Positions 11,826-20,520 of a stretch of 64,000 nt of DNA are shown here, piece by piece (position 1 is the first letter of the stretch; every line of letters starts with the position of its first letter). The stretch lies in the NCBI RefSeq assembly GCF_900176365.1, contig NZ_FWXY01000001.1, positions 62,001 to 126,000 of the forward strand, written 5' to 3'. Position numbers and translations under genes: made by a program. The DNA is from Desulfocicer vacuolatum DSM 3385. GTDB lineage: Bacteria; Desulfobacterota; Desulfobacteria; Desulfobacterales; Desulfobacteraceae. The notes beneath the pieces are model-generated. The model was given only the letters and a program-made list of their open reading frames with translations, searched no databases and was not told the origin of the DNA.

Positions 11826-13019
11826 CTATTCGATAATTTCGCCGATCACACCGGCACCAACAGTGCGTCCACCTTCCCTGATGGCAAATCGAAGTTCTTT
11901 TTCCATGGCAATGGGGGCAATCAGTTCCGCAGAAATGCTTGCATTATCACCAGGCATGATCATCTCAACACCTTCTGCCAGATTTAAAACTCCTGTCACA
12001 TCGGTGGTTCTAAAGAAAAACTGGGGACGATACCCGCTGAAAAAAGGCGTATGACGCCCACCCTCTTCCTTGCTCAGACAGTAAATTTCCGCCTCAAACT
12101 TGGTGTAGGGCTTAATACTACCGGGCTTGGCAACAACCTGACCCCTTTCAACAGCATCCCGCTTGGTGCCCCGCAGAAGCAGACCGACATTATCTCCGGC
12201 CTGACCTTCATCAAGGAGCTTTCGGAACATTTCAACACCGGTACAGGTGGTCTTTGTTGTCTCCCGGATACCCACCAGCTCAACCTCTTCTCCGGTTTTG
12301 ATCACTCCGCGCTCAATTCGACCGGTAACAACCGTCCCGCGACCGGAAATACTGAACACATCCTCAATGGGCATTAGAAAGTCTTTATCTGTGTCGCGCA
12401 CAGGCTCTTCAACATAAGAGTCAAGAACGCCCAGAAGCTCAGCAATACACTTGGCATCTTCACCATCGGGATCATCACACTCCAGAGCCTTCAAGGCAGA
12501 TCCCCTGACTATGGGAGTATCATCTCCGGGAAATTCGTACTTATCCAGCAATTCCTGAAGTTCCATCTCCACCAGCTCAATGAGCTCCTCATCATCCACC
12601 ATGTCGCATTTATTCAAAAACACAACAATACTGGGAACACCCACCTGGCGGGCAAGAAGAATATGCTCCCGGGTCTGGGGCATGGGGCCGTCGTCGGCAC
12701 TTACAACCAGAACCGCGCCGTCCATCTGGGCAGCTCCGGTGATCATATTTTTGATATAATCAGCATGACCGGGACAATCCACATGGGCATAATGACGATT
12801 GGCAGTCTCATATTCAACATGGGCAGTGGCAATGGTAATACCCCGCTCACGCTCTTCGGGCGCCTTGTCAATCTCATCAAAGGGAATAAAATCACCATGA
12901 CCTGCAAGAGCAGCATGCTTGGTAATTGCAGCAGTAAGAGTGGTTTTACCATGATCAATGTGACCGATGGTTCCGATATTGACATGCGGTTTGGTCCGCT
13001 CAAATTTTTCTTTTGCCAT
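11826..13019 (-). CDS. tuf: Elongation factor Tu
   Basis: GTPase that delivers aminoacyl-tRNA to the ribosome; 397 residues, normal length. G-domain motifs: GHIDHGKTT near residue 19, DCPGHADY near 81 and NKCDMVD near 136. The C-terminal domains contain [23 protein letters not shown]. It follows tRNA-Thr(GGT) immediately and should be co-transcribed with the four upstream tRNAs, matching thrU-tyrU-glyT-thrT-tufB of E. coli. GGGAGG lies about twelve bases before the ATG. Confidence 0.99.
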   Translation of the reverse strand: MAKEKFERTKPHVNIGTIGHIDHGKTTLTAAITKHAALAGHGDFIPFDEIDKAPEERERGITIATAHVEYETANRHYAHVDCPGHADYIKNMITGAAQMDGAVLVVSADDGPMPQTREHILLARQVGVPSIVVFLNKCDMVDDEELIELVEMELQELLDKYEFPGDDTPIVRGSALKALECDDPDGEDAKCIAELLGVLDSYVEEPVRDTDKDFLMPIEDVFSISGRGTVVTGRIERGVIKTGEEVELVGIRETTKTTCTGVEMFRKLLDEGQAGDNVGLLLRGTKRDAVERGQVVAKPGSIKPYTKFEAEIYCLSKEEGGRHTPFFSGYRPQFFFRTTDVTGVLNLAEGVEMIMPGDNASISAELIAPIAMEKELRFAIREGGRTVGAGVIGEIIE

Positions 13020-13044
13020 TTTAAACAGATCCTCCCTGGTGGGG

Positions 13045-13121
13045 TGGAGCCCATGAACGGATTCGAACCGTTGAACCTCTTCCTTACCAAGGAAGCGCTC
13101 TACCTACTGAGCTACATGGGC
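13045..13121 (-). tRNA. tRNA-Thr (GGT anticodon)
   Basis: Cloverleaf with acceptor GCCCATG/CATGGGC, anticodon stem CTTCC/GGAAG around loop TTGGTAA (anticodon GGT), T-loop GTTCGAATC and encoded CCA. It is 25 bases ahead of tuf and occupies the place of E. coli thrT. Confidence 0.98.
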
Positions 13122-13179
13122 ATTGTCCACTGAATAACTACGATGCAACTATTTATTATGAAGAAATCAAAATAAGGTG

Positions 13180-13255
13180 TGGAGCGGGAGACGAGGCTCG
13201 AACTCGCGACATTCAGCTTGGAAGGCTGAAGCTCTACCAACTGAGCTACTCCCGC
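13180..13255 (-). tRNA. tRNA-Gly (TCC anticodon)
   Basis: Acceptor GCGGGAG/CTCCCGC, D-arm GCTCAGTTGGTAGAGC, anticodon stem TCAGC/GCTGA with loop CTTCCAA (anticodon TCC), and encoded CCA. It corresponds to E. coli glyT in the same order. Confidence 0.98.
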
Positions 13256-13363
13256 TTTTATAAAGAAGCGACCGCCGCAAAAAAGACAATCGAAACTTAA
13301 AGCATACATTCAATGCAGTATGCGACCCCTGTCATTTTGAGATCTCCTACACGAACAATTTTG

Positions 13364-13448
13364 TGGTGGTGGGGGGAGGATTTGAACCTCCGAAGGCTGA
13401 GCCGTCAGATTTACAGTCTGATCCCTTTGACCACTCGGGAACCCCACC
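13364..13448 (-). tRNA. tRNA-Tyr (GTA anticodon)
   Basis: Class II tRNA of 85 bases with a long variable arm. Acceptor GGTGGGG/CCCCACC, anticodon stem AGACT/AATCT region around GTA, T-loop GTTCAAATC, encoded CCA. It corresponds to E. coli tyrU. Confidence 0.97.
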
Positions 13449-13462
13449 ATTACATTTTTTTC

Positions 13463-13538
13463 TGGAGCCGATACCCCGAATCGAACGGAGGACATTCTCA
13501 TTACAAGTGAGATGCTCTACCAGCTGAGCTATATCGGC
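13463..13538 (-). tRNA. tRNA-Thr (TGT anticodon)
   Basis: Acceptor GCCGATA/TATCGGC, D-arm GCTCAGCTGGTAGAGC, anticodon stem TCTCA/TGAGA with loop CTTGTAA (anticodon TGT), encoded CCA. First gene of the tRNA-tuf operon, equivalent to E. coli thrU. Confidence 0.98.
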
Positions 13539-13579
13539 ATCATCATCCGCAGCTGTTCTGCCTTGCGAAAGACCCGGGG

Positions 13580-13608
13580 ATAATAACAAAGCACCCCCCA
13601 TCTGGCAA
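13580..13608 (-). promoter_or_regulatory. Sigma70-type promoter of the tRNA-tuf operon
   Basis: On the minus strand TTGCCA (13603-13608) and TATTAT (13580-13585) are separated by exactly 17 bases; each box has one mismatch to consensus. A GC-rich discriminator CCCCGGG follows the -10 box, the pattern of stable-RNA promoters under negative stringent control by ppGpp. The expected start is about 35 bases before the first tRNA. Regulation is inferred from the discriminator. Confidence 0.85.
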
Positions 13609-14076
13609 TCCCCAAAAAATGAGTTTAAAAATGATAAAAGCAGATTAAAACAGATTAAAAACCAAATTCAATCTATTTTCATCTGAATACTACTATTTTA
13701 AAGACTTATTGCTGTTTTTCACTATTTATTCAATTTTAATCAACAAATTCATTCCATTTGCCTCTGTGATCACCGGGTTCATATTTACTTGACACCTGTA
13801 TATTATTCCGATAACAATAATCCCTGTGAATATGCTTTGGAGCCCGGGGTTTAACCGTCCCGGTGAACAAATGGCTCCGGGGATCAGGCTTGATTCAAAT
13901 ATTAACCCCATATCCAACAAGATCTATTTTTCATACAACTCGCCTGGGGAACCCTGTAATAATCCCCGTGAAAATTTTTATTAAAAGTCTGCCCCACCCC
14001 GTCAATCCTTGTACAAAAAAGCAGTTCACCGTCACTTCAACCCAAAACCGCATACCCAAGAGACGATGATATCACC
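13609..14076. other. Intergenic region between divergent tRNA operon and lytic transglycosylase gene
   Basis: About 470 bases, AT-rich near the tRNA promoter (repeated AAAACAGATTAAAA) and mixed further on. It must hold the promoter for the plus-strand gene at 14077, but I found no convincing -35/-10 pair. No ORF here looks coding and no repeat of the dispersed family is present. Confidence 0.5.
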
Positions 14077-15912
14077 ATGAATAAAAATAATATTGGCACA
14101 GGCCTGAAAATTGTTTCATTGATCGGCATCTTTTATCTCACCGGCTGTACCCATACCATGAACACCGCTTCCACCTCTCCCCCCACCCAGCCTCCGGCAT
14201 CAACCTTATCAGGATTACAGCCATCCACCGTTCACCAGCGTTTTTTAAAAGATTTTTCCCAAAATGAAACAATAGAAAATGAAGGGCCATGCGAAAAAAC
14301 ATCAAGCACAGACAATGCCCCCCTTCCCGTTTCCGCCACAGACAAATCCATCCCAATGGCCCAGGAAGGCATTGATCATGCCCTGGAGCTGTGCGAATCG
14401 GCCCAGGATTTCTGGGAAAAAGGCGAACTTGAGAGCGCACTCAATGAGCTGGACATTGCCTATGCCACCATCCTGGACCTGGATCTTCGGAATCAGCCTG
14501 AACTGAACCAGCAAAAAGAAGATCTTCGGTACATGATTGCCAAACGCATCCTTGAAATTCATGCGTCCCGCCATATTGTGGTCACAGGGGAGCACAACGC
14601 CATTCCCCTGACCCTTAATACCCATGTCAAAAAAGAGATTGCCCGGTTCACCGGTCCTGAAAAACAATTTTTCATCCGCTCCATGAAAAGGGCGGGCCGC
14701 TATCGCCCTTATATTTTGGCTGAACTTAAAAAAGCAGGACTTCCCCAGGAACTCTCCTGGCTTCCCCTCATTGAAAGCGGTTTTAAGGTAAAGGCACTTT
14801 CCCATGCCAGGGCCCTGGGACTGTGGCAATTTATTCCCTCCACAGGATATAAGTTTGGTTTAAAACGCAACTACTTCATTGATGAACGCCTTGATCCCGA
14901 AAAAGCCACCCAGGCCGCCATTGCCTATCTTTCGGAACTGCACAACATTTTCGGAGACTGGGCAACGGTGCTTGCCGCATACAACTGTGGAGAAGGAAGG
15001 GTCTTAAAAACCATCAGAAGGCAAAAAACAAATTATCTTGATAATTTCTGGGATCTCTATGAAAAACTGCCCCGGGAAACCGCACGGTACGTTCCCCGAT
15101 TTCTGGCCACCCTGCACATTTTAAAGAACCCGGAAAAATACAACATTGATCCCGGGAAAATAGACACACCCATTCCCTATGAAGTATTTACGGTGAAAAA
15201 ACAGGTTTATTTGAAAAATATTGCCTCGGCCACCGGTGCTTCCCTTAACAGCCTTAAATCCCTGAATCCGGAGTTAAGATACGAACTTCTGCCTGCTGAT
15301 CCCTACGAACTTCGAATTCCGCAAACAGCTGCCCATGGCTTCCTGGCCCGCTTTAAAACCATAAAACCGTCCAGGACACGTACCACGGAAAAAAAATATG
15401 TATACCATCGCGTAAAAAGGGGGCAGACCCTTTCCTCCATTGCCAGATACTACGGCACCACCTTGAAAACGGTGACATCCGCCAATGGGCTGTCCACCCG
15501 TTCTGTTATCAGAACAGGCAAGGTGCTGAAAATCCCGGCAAACAAAGTAAAAAAAAGAACTGCCCCCGCCAAAAAGAAAAAAAACCGCCGCGCCTCTGTG
15601 AGATACACCGTGAGATCCGGGGACAACCTCTGGCTCATTGCCAATAAATACGGCACCACCACCAAACGCATACAGGCAGCCAACAAACTTCGCTCCACCC
15701 GGTTGTATGCCGGCCAGAAACTGATCATCCCCGGCAGTTCTTCTTCCAAAACAAAAAAAAGGAAAAAAACTGTATCCTATCGGGTGAAATCGGGGGATAA
15801 TCCCTTTACAATTGCACAAAAATATAATATGACACTCCAACGCCTGCTCTCATTGAATCGCCTTACCTCAAAAAGCAGGATCTACCCGGGGCAAAAACTC
15901 CTGGTGGAATAA
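14077..15912 (+). CDS. Membrane-bound lytic murein transglycosylase with three LysM domains (MltD-like lipoprotein)
   Basis: Predicted outer-membrane or periplasmic peptidoglycan lyase, 611 residues. The N-terminus is a lipoprotein signal (hydrophobic IVSLIGIFYLTGC, lipobox Cys near residue 25). A Pro/Ser/Thr-rich linker follows, then a SLT goose-lysozyme-like domain at roughly residues 205-350 with the catalytic Glu in LIESGF, then GLWQFIPSTG, LAAYNCGEGRV and RETARYVPRFLA. The C-terminal third has three LysM peptidoglycan-binding repeats (starting near YHRVKRGQTLSSIARYYG, YTVRSGDNLWLIANKYG, YRVKSGDNPFTIAQKYN) joined by Lys/Arg-rich linkers. The architecture matches MltD/DniR. Ribosome binding site weak. 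Followed by tRNA-Arg. Confidence 0.92.
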   Translation: MNKNNIGTGLKIVSLIGIFYLTGCTHTMNTASTSPPTQPPASTLSGLQPSTVHQRFLKDFSQNETIENEGPCEKTSSTDNAPLPVSATDKSIPMAQEGIDHALELCESAQDFWEKGELESALNELDIAYATILDLDLRNQPELNQQKEDLRYMIAKRILEIHASRHIVVTGEHNAIPLTLNTHVKKEIARFTGPEKQFFIRSMKRAGRYRPYILAELKKAGLPQELSWLPLIESGFKVKALSHARALGLWQFIPSTGYKFGLKRNYFIDERLDPEKATQAAIAYLSELHNIFGDWATVLAAYNCGEGRVLKTIRRQKTNYLDNFWDLYEKLPRETARYVPRFLATLHILKNPEKYNIDPGKIDTPIPYEVFTVKKQVYLKNIASATGASLNSLKSLNPELRYELLPADPYELRIPQTAAHGFLARFKTIKPSRTRTTEKKYVYHRVKRGQTLSSIARYYGTTLKTVTSANGLSTRSVIRTGKVLKIPANKVKKRTAPAKKKKNRRASVRYTVRSGDNLWLIANKYGTTTKRIQAANKLRSTRLYAGQKLIIPGSSSSKTKKRKKTVSYRVKSGDNPFTIAQKYNMTLQRLLSLNRLTSKSRIYPGQKLLVE

Positions 15913-15922
15913 AACATCCAAG

Positions 15923-15997
15923 GCCCCCGTAGCTCAGTGGATAGAGCATAGGATTCCTAATCCTTGAGCGCAGGTTCGATTCCTGCCGGGGGTACCA
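15923..15997 (+). tRNA. tRNA-Arg (CCT anticodon)
   Basis: Acceptor GCCCCCG/CGGGGGT (G-U at the end), D-arm GCTCAGTGGATAGAGC, anticodon loop TTCCTAA (anticodon CCT), T-loop GGTTCGATTCC, encoded CCA. Eleven bases after the transglycosylase gene, so probably read from the same promoter unless it has its own. The first pair of the anticodon stem is a mismatch. Confidence 0.93.
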
Positions 15998-16015
15998 TTC
16001 TCTAAGCGAAAAATC

Positions 16016-17242
16016 ATGCCTGAAAATTTTACAACACCAGAACTCCTGGCACCGGCTGGAAATTTTGAAAAGCTGGAAGTGGCCATCCACTATGGTGCAG
16101 ATGCTGTTTATCTTGCCGGAAAAGATTTCAGCCTCAGAAATCTCACCCACAACTTCACGGAACCGGAGATGGCAGATGCCATAAATCTGGCCCATAAAAA
16201 CGGCGTCAAGGTTTATGTGGCCTGTAACATCTACTCCAGAAACCACGAACAGGAAAGGCTTGCAGACTTTCTTAAATGTCTCGGAGATATGGGTCCCGAT
16301 GCCGTGATCATTGCTGATCCCGGCATTATCCTTCTTGCCGGAAAGCTCATACCCCATGTGGATATCCATTTGAGCACCCAGTCCAACACCACCAATTATA
16401 ATGCCCTGGAATTCTGGAAACAGACCGGGGTGACAAGGGTGAACCTGGCCCGGGAACTGAGTCTCAAGGAGATCCGGGATATCAGCAAAAGAAATATTCT
16501 GGAAACGGAAACCTTCATCCACGGTGCCATGTGCATCTCCTACTCCGGCCGGTGTCTGCTGAGCAATTTTCTCACCCGGCGTGACAGCAACCGCGGGGCG
16601 TGCAGCCATCCCTGTCGATGGAAATACCGTGTGGAGGAAGAGCAGCGCCCGGGGCAGTATCACTCTTTAATGGAAGATGAAAGGGGCACCTATATTTTCA
16701 ACTCCAAGGATCTTTGCATGGTACAGTTCATCCCGGAACTGATAAAAGCCGGTATCACTTCTTTAAAGATTGAGGGTAGAATGAAGGGCGTCAGTTATCT
16801 GGCATCGGTGGTGAAAACCTACCGGGAAGCCATTGATGCCTTTGTCCGCTCCCCAAAGAATTTCCAGGTCACAGAACAATGGAAAAAGGAGCTGGCCCTT
16901 GTTTATCACCGGGAATACAGCACAGGATTCTATTTTAATTCTCCGGATGAGATCATGCCAAACTATGCCAATTATCATACCGGGCTGATCCATGCATTCA
17001 TTGGGCGGGCAAAAACATGTGTCCCCGGCAACCGGGTTACACTGGATGTGAAAAATAAGATCTCCCGGGGGGATGAAGTGGAAATCATGGTACCGGAAGG
17101 AATACCTGTTAAAAGCCGTGTGAAAAACATCATTGATGCATCGGGGATGACCATTGAGAACGGACAGCCAAATTCCAGTCCCACCCTGGAACTTGAACAC
17201 CCCTGCAGGCCCGGTGACATCATTCGCAAAGTAAGCAGCTAA
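16016..17242 (+). CDS. U32 family peptidase-like protein (TrhP/YegQ type)
   Basis: 408 residues. The TIM-barrel N-terminus TTPELLAPAGNFEKLEVAIHYGADAVYLAG and the U32 signature around ETFIHGAMCISYSGRCLLSNFL with further Cys in RGACSHPCRWKYR are present; these four Cys can bind an FeS cluster in the family. The best-studied members (TrhP, RlhA) work with prephenate in hydroxylation of tRNA uridine-34 or 23S rRNA, rather than as proteases. Length is close to TrhP (about 450) and much shorter than RlhA. Starts 18 bases after tRNA-Arg. The exact substrate cannot be told from sequence. Confidence 0.85.
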   Translation: MPENFTTPELLAPAGNFEKLEVAIHYGADAVYLAGKDFSLRNLTHNFTEPEMADAINLAHKNGVKVYVACNIYSRNHEQERLADFLKCLGDMGPDAVIIADPGIILLAGKLIPHVDIHLSTQSNTTNYNALEFWKQTGVTRVNLARELSLKEIRDISKRNILETETFIHGAMCISYSGRCLLSNFLTRRDSNRGACSHPCRWKYRVEEEQRPGQYHSLMEDERGTYIFNSKDLCMVQFIPELIKAGITSLKIEGRMKGVSYLASVVKTYREAIDAFVRSPKNFQVTEQWKKELALVYHREYSTGFYFNSPDEIMPNYANYHTGLIHAFIGRAKTCVPGNRVTLDVKNKISRGDEVEIMVPEGIPVKSRVKNIIDASGMTIENGQPNSSPTLELEHPCRPGDIIRKVSS

Positions 17243-17277
17243 ATGTATGAAATAATTGTGAAGGATATGGATCCGGG

Positions 17278-18333
17278 TCAGGTATAAATCATCTTAAAGG
17301 GGATGGGGGAATATTTACACACCCCGGGACGGGGAATGATCTGTTCCAGGGACACCGTCAACCAGTTGGTATCGGGATTTAAATCACGAAGGCGTCCTCC
17401 CTCGGGGGGCAGGGAGTGGCAGGTGTAGTCGTAATTGACATTAAATATGCACACAAGTTTCTTACCTTCTCTTGCAATGGCATAATTTTTTGTAAAGCTG
17501 TTCTGGGTGATCATGGCACTTTTGGCAATCTCTCTGACCTCATCCCGGGAAAATCTGGCCAGTACAAATTTGGACAACCCGTTCTCCCCCAGTTTCAGCA
17601 ATGCCCGGGACTCGCTGCTTCCCACATATATGGTCTTGATGCCCCTTATTTTTCTAAGATACTGTGCCGCCACAATGGCGGCTGTGCGCCGGCCCCCGGC
17701 CATCACTGGCACACCATGATACTCAAAAAATTTTTTTTGAAAATTTTCCGCGTATTTATCTCCTTTTTCATAAAGATCCTTGGAAATATATCTCAAATAA
17801 ATGGCAAGGTCCTCGGCTGCATCGGCAATGGGCCAGTCCACCCGTACATGAAAATGGGTCAGAGCATACCGGCTCTTGGAATTCATATCCCGCTGGATCA
17901 ACAGGGCATAATCCACAGGCATAAGGGATTTCATGAAGTCAAAAAAACCATCGGTTTCCAGGAATTTAACATTACGGTTAAAATCCATCACACTGGGAAA
18001 TTCCTTATGTTTTAACAGATTGGTCTTGGTGGTTTTATTGATATCAAAAAAACGGATGTATTTTTTATGCTGATCATCAACATGATCCTCCAGAAACAAA
18101 ATCAAGAATGAATTCTGACACTCAAACTCAACACTGGGAATCCTTGCCCGGGGTTTCATCTCCCGGGTCTCCACAAATGGATACCGTTTATTCTCCCTTA
18201 AAAAATTATTATATGAATCCACCAGGGAATATTCAATGACAAATTGATCCATCTCATCCCGGAGAACTTCATAGTAGGAGCGTCGCAGTTTTTCATCCCG
18301 GCTCAACGCATCTCTGGGGCAACAAAATTCCAT
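17278..18333 (-). CDS. Conserved hypothetical protein after pgk
   Basis: 351 residues from the ATG at 18331-18333 (MEFCCPRDALSRDEKLRRSY); a TTG at 18357 would add eight residues but overlaps pgk more. Only one base separates it from the pgk stop, implying coupled translation. I do not recognise the family. The protein looks soluble, with no signal peptide or membrane segment, and mixed alpha/beta character. Visible blocks include ARIPSVEFECQNSFLILFLE, VDYALLIQRDMNSKSRYALT, THFHVRVDWPIADAAEDLAI and GVPVMAGGRRTAAIVAAQYL. Coding looks real: long, in operon, normal codon use. No function is claimed. Confidence 0.75.
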   Translation of the reverse strand: MEFCCPRDALSRDEKLRRSYYEVLRDEMDQFVIEYSLVDSYNNFLRENKRYPFVETREMKPRARIPSVEFECQNSFLILFLEDHVDDQHKKYIRFFDINKTTKTNLLKHKEFPSVMDFNRNVKFLETDGFFDFMKSLMPVDYALLIQRDMNSKSRYALTHFHVRVDWPIADAAEDLAIYLRYISKDLYEKGDKYAENFQKKFFEYHGVPVMAGGRRTAAIVAAQYLRKIRGIKTIYVGSSESRALLKLGENGLSKFVLARFSRDEVREIAKSAMITQNSFTKNYAIAREGKKLVCIFNVNYDYTCHSLPPEGGRLRDLNPDTNWLTVSLEQIIPRPGVCKYSPIPFKMIYT

Positions 18334-18334
18334 A

Positions 18335-19525
18335 TTATATTTTATCCAATTTTTCAAGGGCTGTCACACCGGGCAGTGTACGTCCCTCCATGAGATAAAG
18401 AAAGGCCCCGCCACCTGTGGAGATGTAATCCATTTTTTCTGTTACCCGACACACATTCACCGCAAGTCCGGTGTCCCCGCCACCCACCACGCAAAATCCC
18501 CGGGATGCGGCAATGGCCTGGGCAACGCCGCAGGTTCCACTGCGAAAACGTTCCATTTCAAAGACCCCCATGGGGCCGTTCCATACAATTGTTGCCGAGG
18601 TCTCCACAGCCCTGGAAAAGGCTGCTGTGGTTTCAGGGCCGATATCCATGACCATCCATTGCCGGGGAATATTCTCCACAGACACGATCTTCTTTTCTGC
18701 ATTTTTGTCAAACGTTTCTGCAATCACCACATCCACGGGCAGAAGGCAATTGACCTTTTTTTCCGCGGCTTTTTTAAGAATCTCTCCAGCCGTGGCCACA
18801 AGCTCATCCTCAACCATGGATGCCCCCACATCAATGCCCCGGCTTTTTAAAAAAGTGTTGGCCATGGCCCCTCCGATGATCAGGGTGTCCACATGATTAA
18901 TAAGATTATTCAAGGCGGAAAGCTTACTTGAAACTTTGGCACCGCCCACAACGGCAGTCAAGGGACGCTTTGGAGCCTCCACAGAATTTCGATAACAGGC
19001 AATCTCTTTTTCCAGTAAAAAACCGGCCCCGGACATCTTCACCACACGGGAAATACCCACCACCGAGGCCTGGGTTCTGTGTGACACGGAAAAGGCTTCG
19101 TTAACAAAACAGTCGCAAAGGGCGGCAAACTGTTTTGCAAATTCTGGATCATTGGCTTGTTCTTCCCCATGAAACCTTAAATTTTCCAGCAGTACAATAT
19201 CTCCCGGTACCATTTTTTCAACGGCGGCGTGAACCTCCGGTCCAATGCAGTCATTGACAAAGGTAACAGGATGGGAAAGAAGTGCTTCCAGCCGCCTTGC
19301 CGCAGGGGCCAGGGAAAGTTCCGGCACCCGCTTGCCCCTGGGGCGGCCCATGTGGGAAATTAATATAATCCGGGTGTCATGTTCAAGCAGATAACGAATC
19401 AGGGGAAGGGTGGCCTTTATTCTGTTATCATCGGTGATGACCTGGTGTTCATCCAGGGGTAAATTATAATCCACACGCACCAGCACCCTTTTACCTTCCA
19501 GATCAAGATCTTTTACTGATTTCAT
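18335..19525 (-). CDS. pgk: Phosphoglycerate kinase
   Basis: Glycolytic/gluconeogenic enzyme that interconverts 1,3-bisphosphoglycerate + ADP and 3-phosphoglycerate + ATP; 396 residues. It starts MKSVKDLDLEGKRVLVRVDY (ATG at 19523-19525, GGGGA upstream); the frame extends further but that part belongs to the upstream small gene. Substrate motifs: RVDYNLPLD near residue 17, SHMGRPRGKR near 60, and the C-terminal VGGGDTG nucleotide site. In the gyrA-radC-small gene-pgk run its start lies inside the 3' end of the small gene. Confidence 0.97.
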   Translation of the reverse strand: MKSVKDLDLEGKRVLVRVDYNLPLDEHQVITDDNRIKATLPLIRYLLEHDTRIILISHMGRPRGKRVPELSLAPAARRLEALLSHPVTFVNDCIGPEVHAAVEKMVPGDIVLLENLRFHGEEQANDPEFAKQFAALCDCFVNEAFSVSHRTQASVVGISRVVKMSGAGFLLEKEIACYRNSVEAPKRPLTAVVGGAKVSSKLSALNNLINHVDTLIIGGAMANTFLKSRGIDVGASMVEDELVATAGEILKKAAEKKVNCLLPVDVVIAETFDKNAEKKIVSVENIPRQWMVMDIGPETTAAFSRAVETSATIVWNGPMGVFEMERFRSGTCGVAQAIAASRGFCVVGGGDTGLAVNVCRVTEKMDYISTGGGAFLYLMEGRTLPGVTALEKLDKI

Positions 19526-19802
19526 TTTTTTCCCCAAATTTTTTTTTTTGCCTGTGAAGTTTCTTTTTTTTGGACCAGCGCTCAAGAAAACCAATGGCAC
19601 CGGCTTTTTCCCCCCGCCTTACCATCTCTTCTTTTACATTGAGTCCCCCGGTGCCGGACATGGCCTGTCTAAGACAATCGGTTTTATGGATGCAGCCCAT
19701 GCACACCTCCGGTGTCTGCCTGAGTCCCCGGTCCCCCATGGGAAATACTTTTTCAAGTTGCCCAAAACATTGCGGAAGAGATCTTTTCCCCGGATCAGCC
19801 AT
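19503..19802 (-). CDS. Small Cys-rich protein between radC and pgk
   Basis: 99 residues from the ATG at 19800-19802 ([20 protein letters not shown]). Four Cys are visible: one in PQCFGQ and three in EVCMGCIHKTDCLRQAM, a pattern that could bind zinc or an FeS cluster. The C-terminus is strongly basic (RWSKKKKLHRQKKKFGEKN). It overlaps the radC stop by eight bases and the pgk start by 23 bases, so it sits in a translationally coupled operon. The Cys spacing and overlaps argue for a real gene. Family not recognised. Confidence 0.7.
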   Translation of the reverse strand: MADPGKRSLPQCFGQLEKVFPMGDRGLRQTPEVCMGCIHKTDCLRQAMSGTGGLNVKEEMVRRGEKAGAIGFLERWSKKKKLHRQKKKFGEKNEISKRS

Positions 19803-20520
19803 TTTGTTCAAACTCCCTGTTAAATTCAGCAATATAGCCCTGTTCAGCAAAACTGTAAAACCCGCTGCCCCCGGTGATCATGTGCTCATGGACCGTGATA
19901 CCCACATGGCGCAGGGCAAAGACCAGTCGTTTGGTGATGGCAATATCTTCCGGTGAAGGGGAGACATCCCCCGAGGGATGGTTGTGGGCAAAAATGATGG
20001 CTGCAGCCCTGTGCTCCAGGGCCTTGACAATCACTTCCCTTGGATAAACAGAACTCATGGTCAAGGTGCCTTCAAAAAGAATTTCCATGGCATTGACCCG
20101 GTTCTTGGCATCCAGAAAAATCCCGGCAAACACCTCTTTATTTTTCCTTCCAATGGCATGACTCAAATAGGTTTTGAGTTCCCGGGAATTGCCAAGAATC
20201 TCCCCATGAATCACCCGGGAGGCAAGATATCTGTCTGAGACATCTTTTATCAGGCGAAGTCCCAGAATGTTGGATGGACCAATGCCCTTGACCCGGGCAA
20301 GCTCTTGGGGATTGGCCTCAAACACCCCCTGGAGGGTCTTAAATCGTTCCAATAATGCCTTGGCCCGGTCTTTACAATCCTGTCGAGGGGTGTTCAGGGT
20401 CAACAAAAGTTCAATGACTTCATAATCGAGAAATCCGGCAAGCCCTCCTTTGAGGAACCGTTCCCGCAATCGTTTCCGATGGCCCCGACCTTTATGATTG
20501 TCCTGCGTCTCCTTGCCCAT
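19795..20520 (-). CDS. radC: RadC family JAMM-domain protein
   Basis: About 241 residues. The N-terminal helix-hairpin-helix part reads [20 protein letters not shown] and [18 protein letters not shown]; the C-terminal MPN+/JAMM domain has the metal motif [14 protein letters not shown], with the upstream Glu in EILFEGTL. Historical links to DNA repair are not supported by later work, and the biochemical role is unknown. The start is uncertain: ATGs at 20520, 20529 and 20532 all lie inside the gyrA 3' end (overlap 29-41 bases) and none has a strong ribosome binding site. Confidence 0.93.
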   Translation of the reverse strand: MGKETQDNHKGRGHRKRLRERFLKGGLAGFLDYEVIELLLTLNTPRQDCKDRAKALLERFKTLQGVFEANPQELARVKGIGPSNILGLRLIKDVSDRYLASRVIHGEILGNSRELKTYLSHAIGRKNKEVFAGIFLDAKNRVNAMEILFEGTLTMSSVYPREVIVKALEHRAAAIIFAHNHPSGDVSPSPEDIAITKRLVFALRHVGITVHEHMITGGSGFYSFAEQGYIAEFNREFEQNG

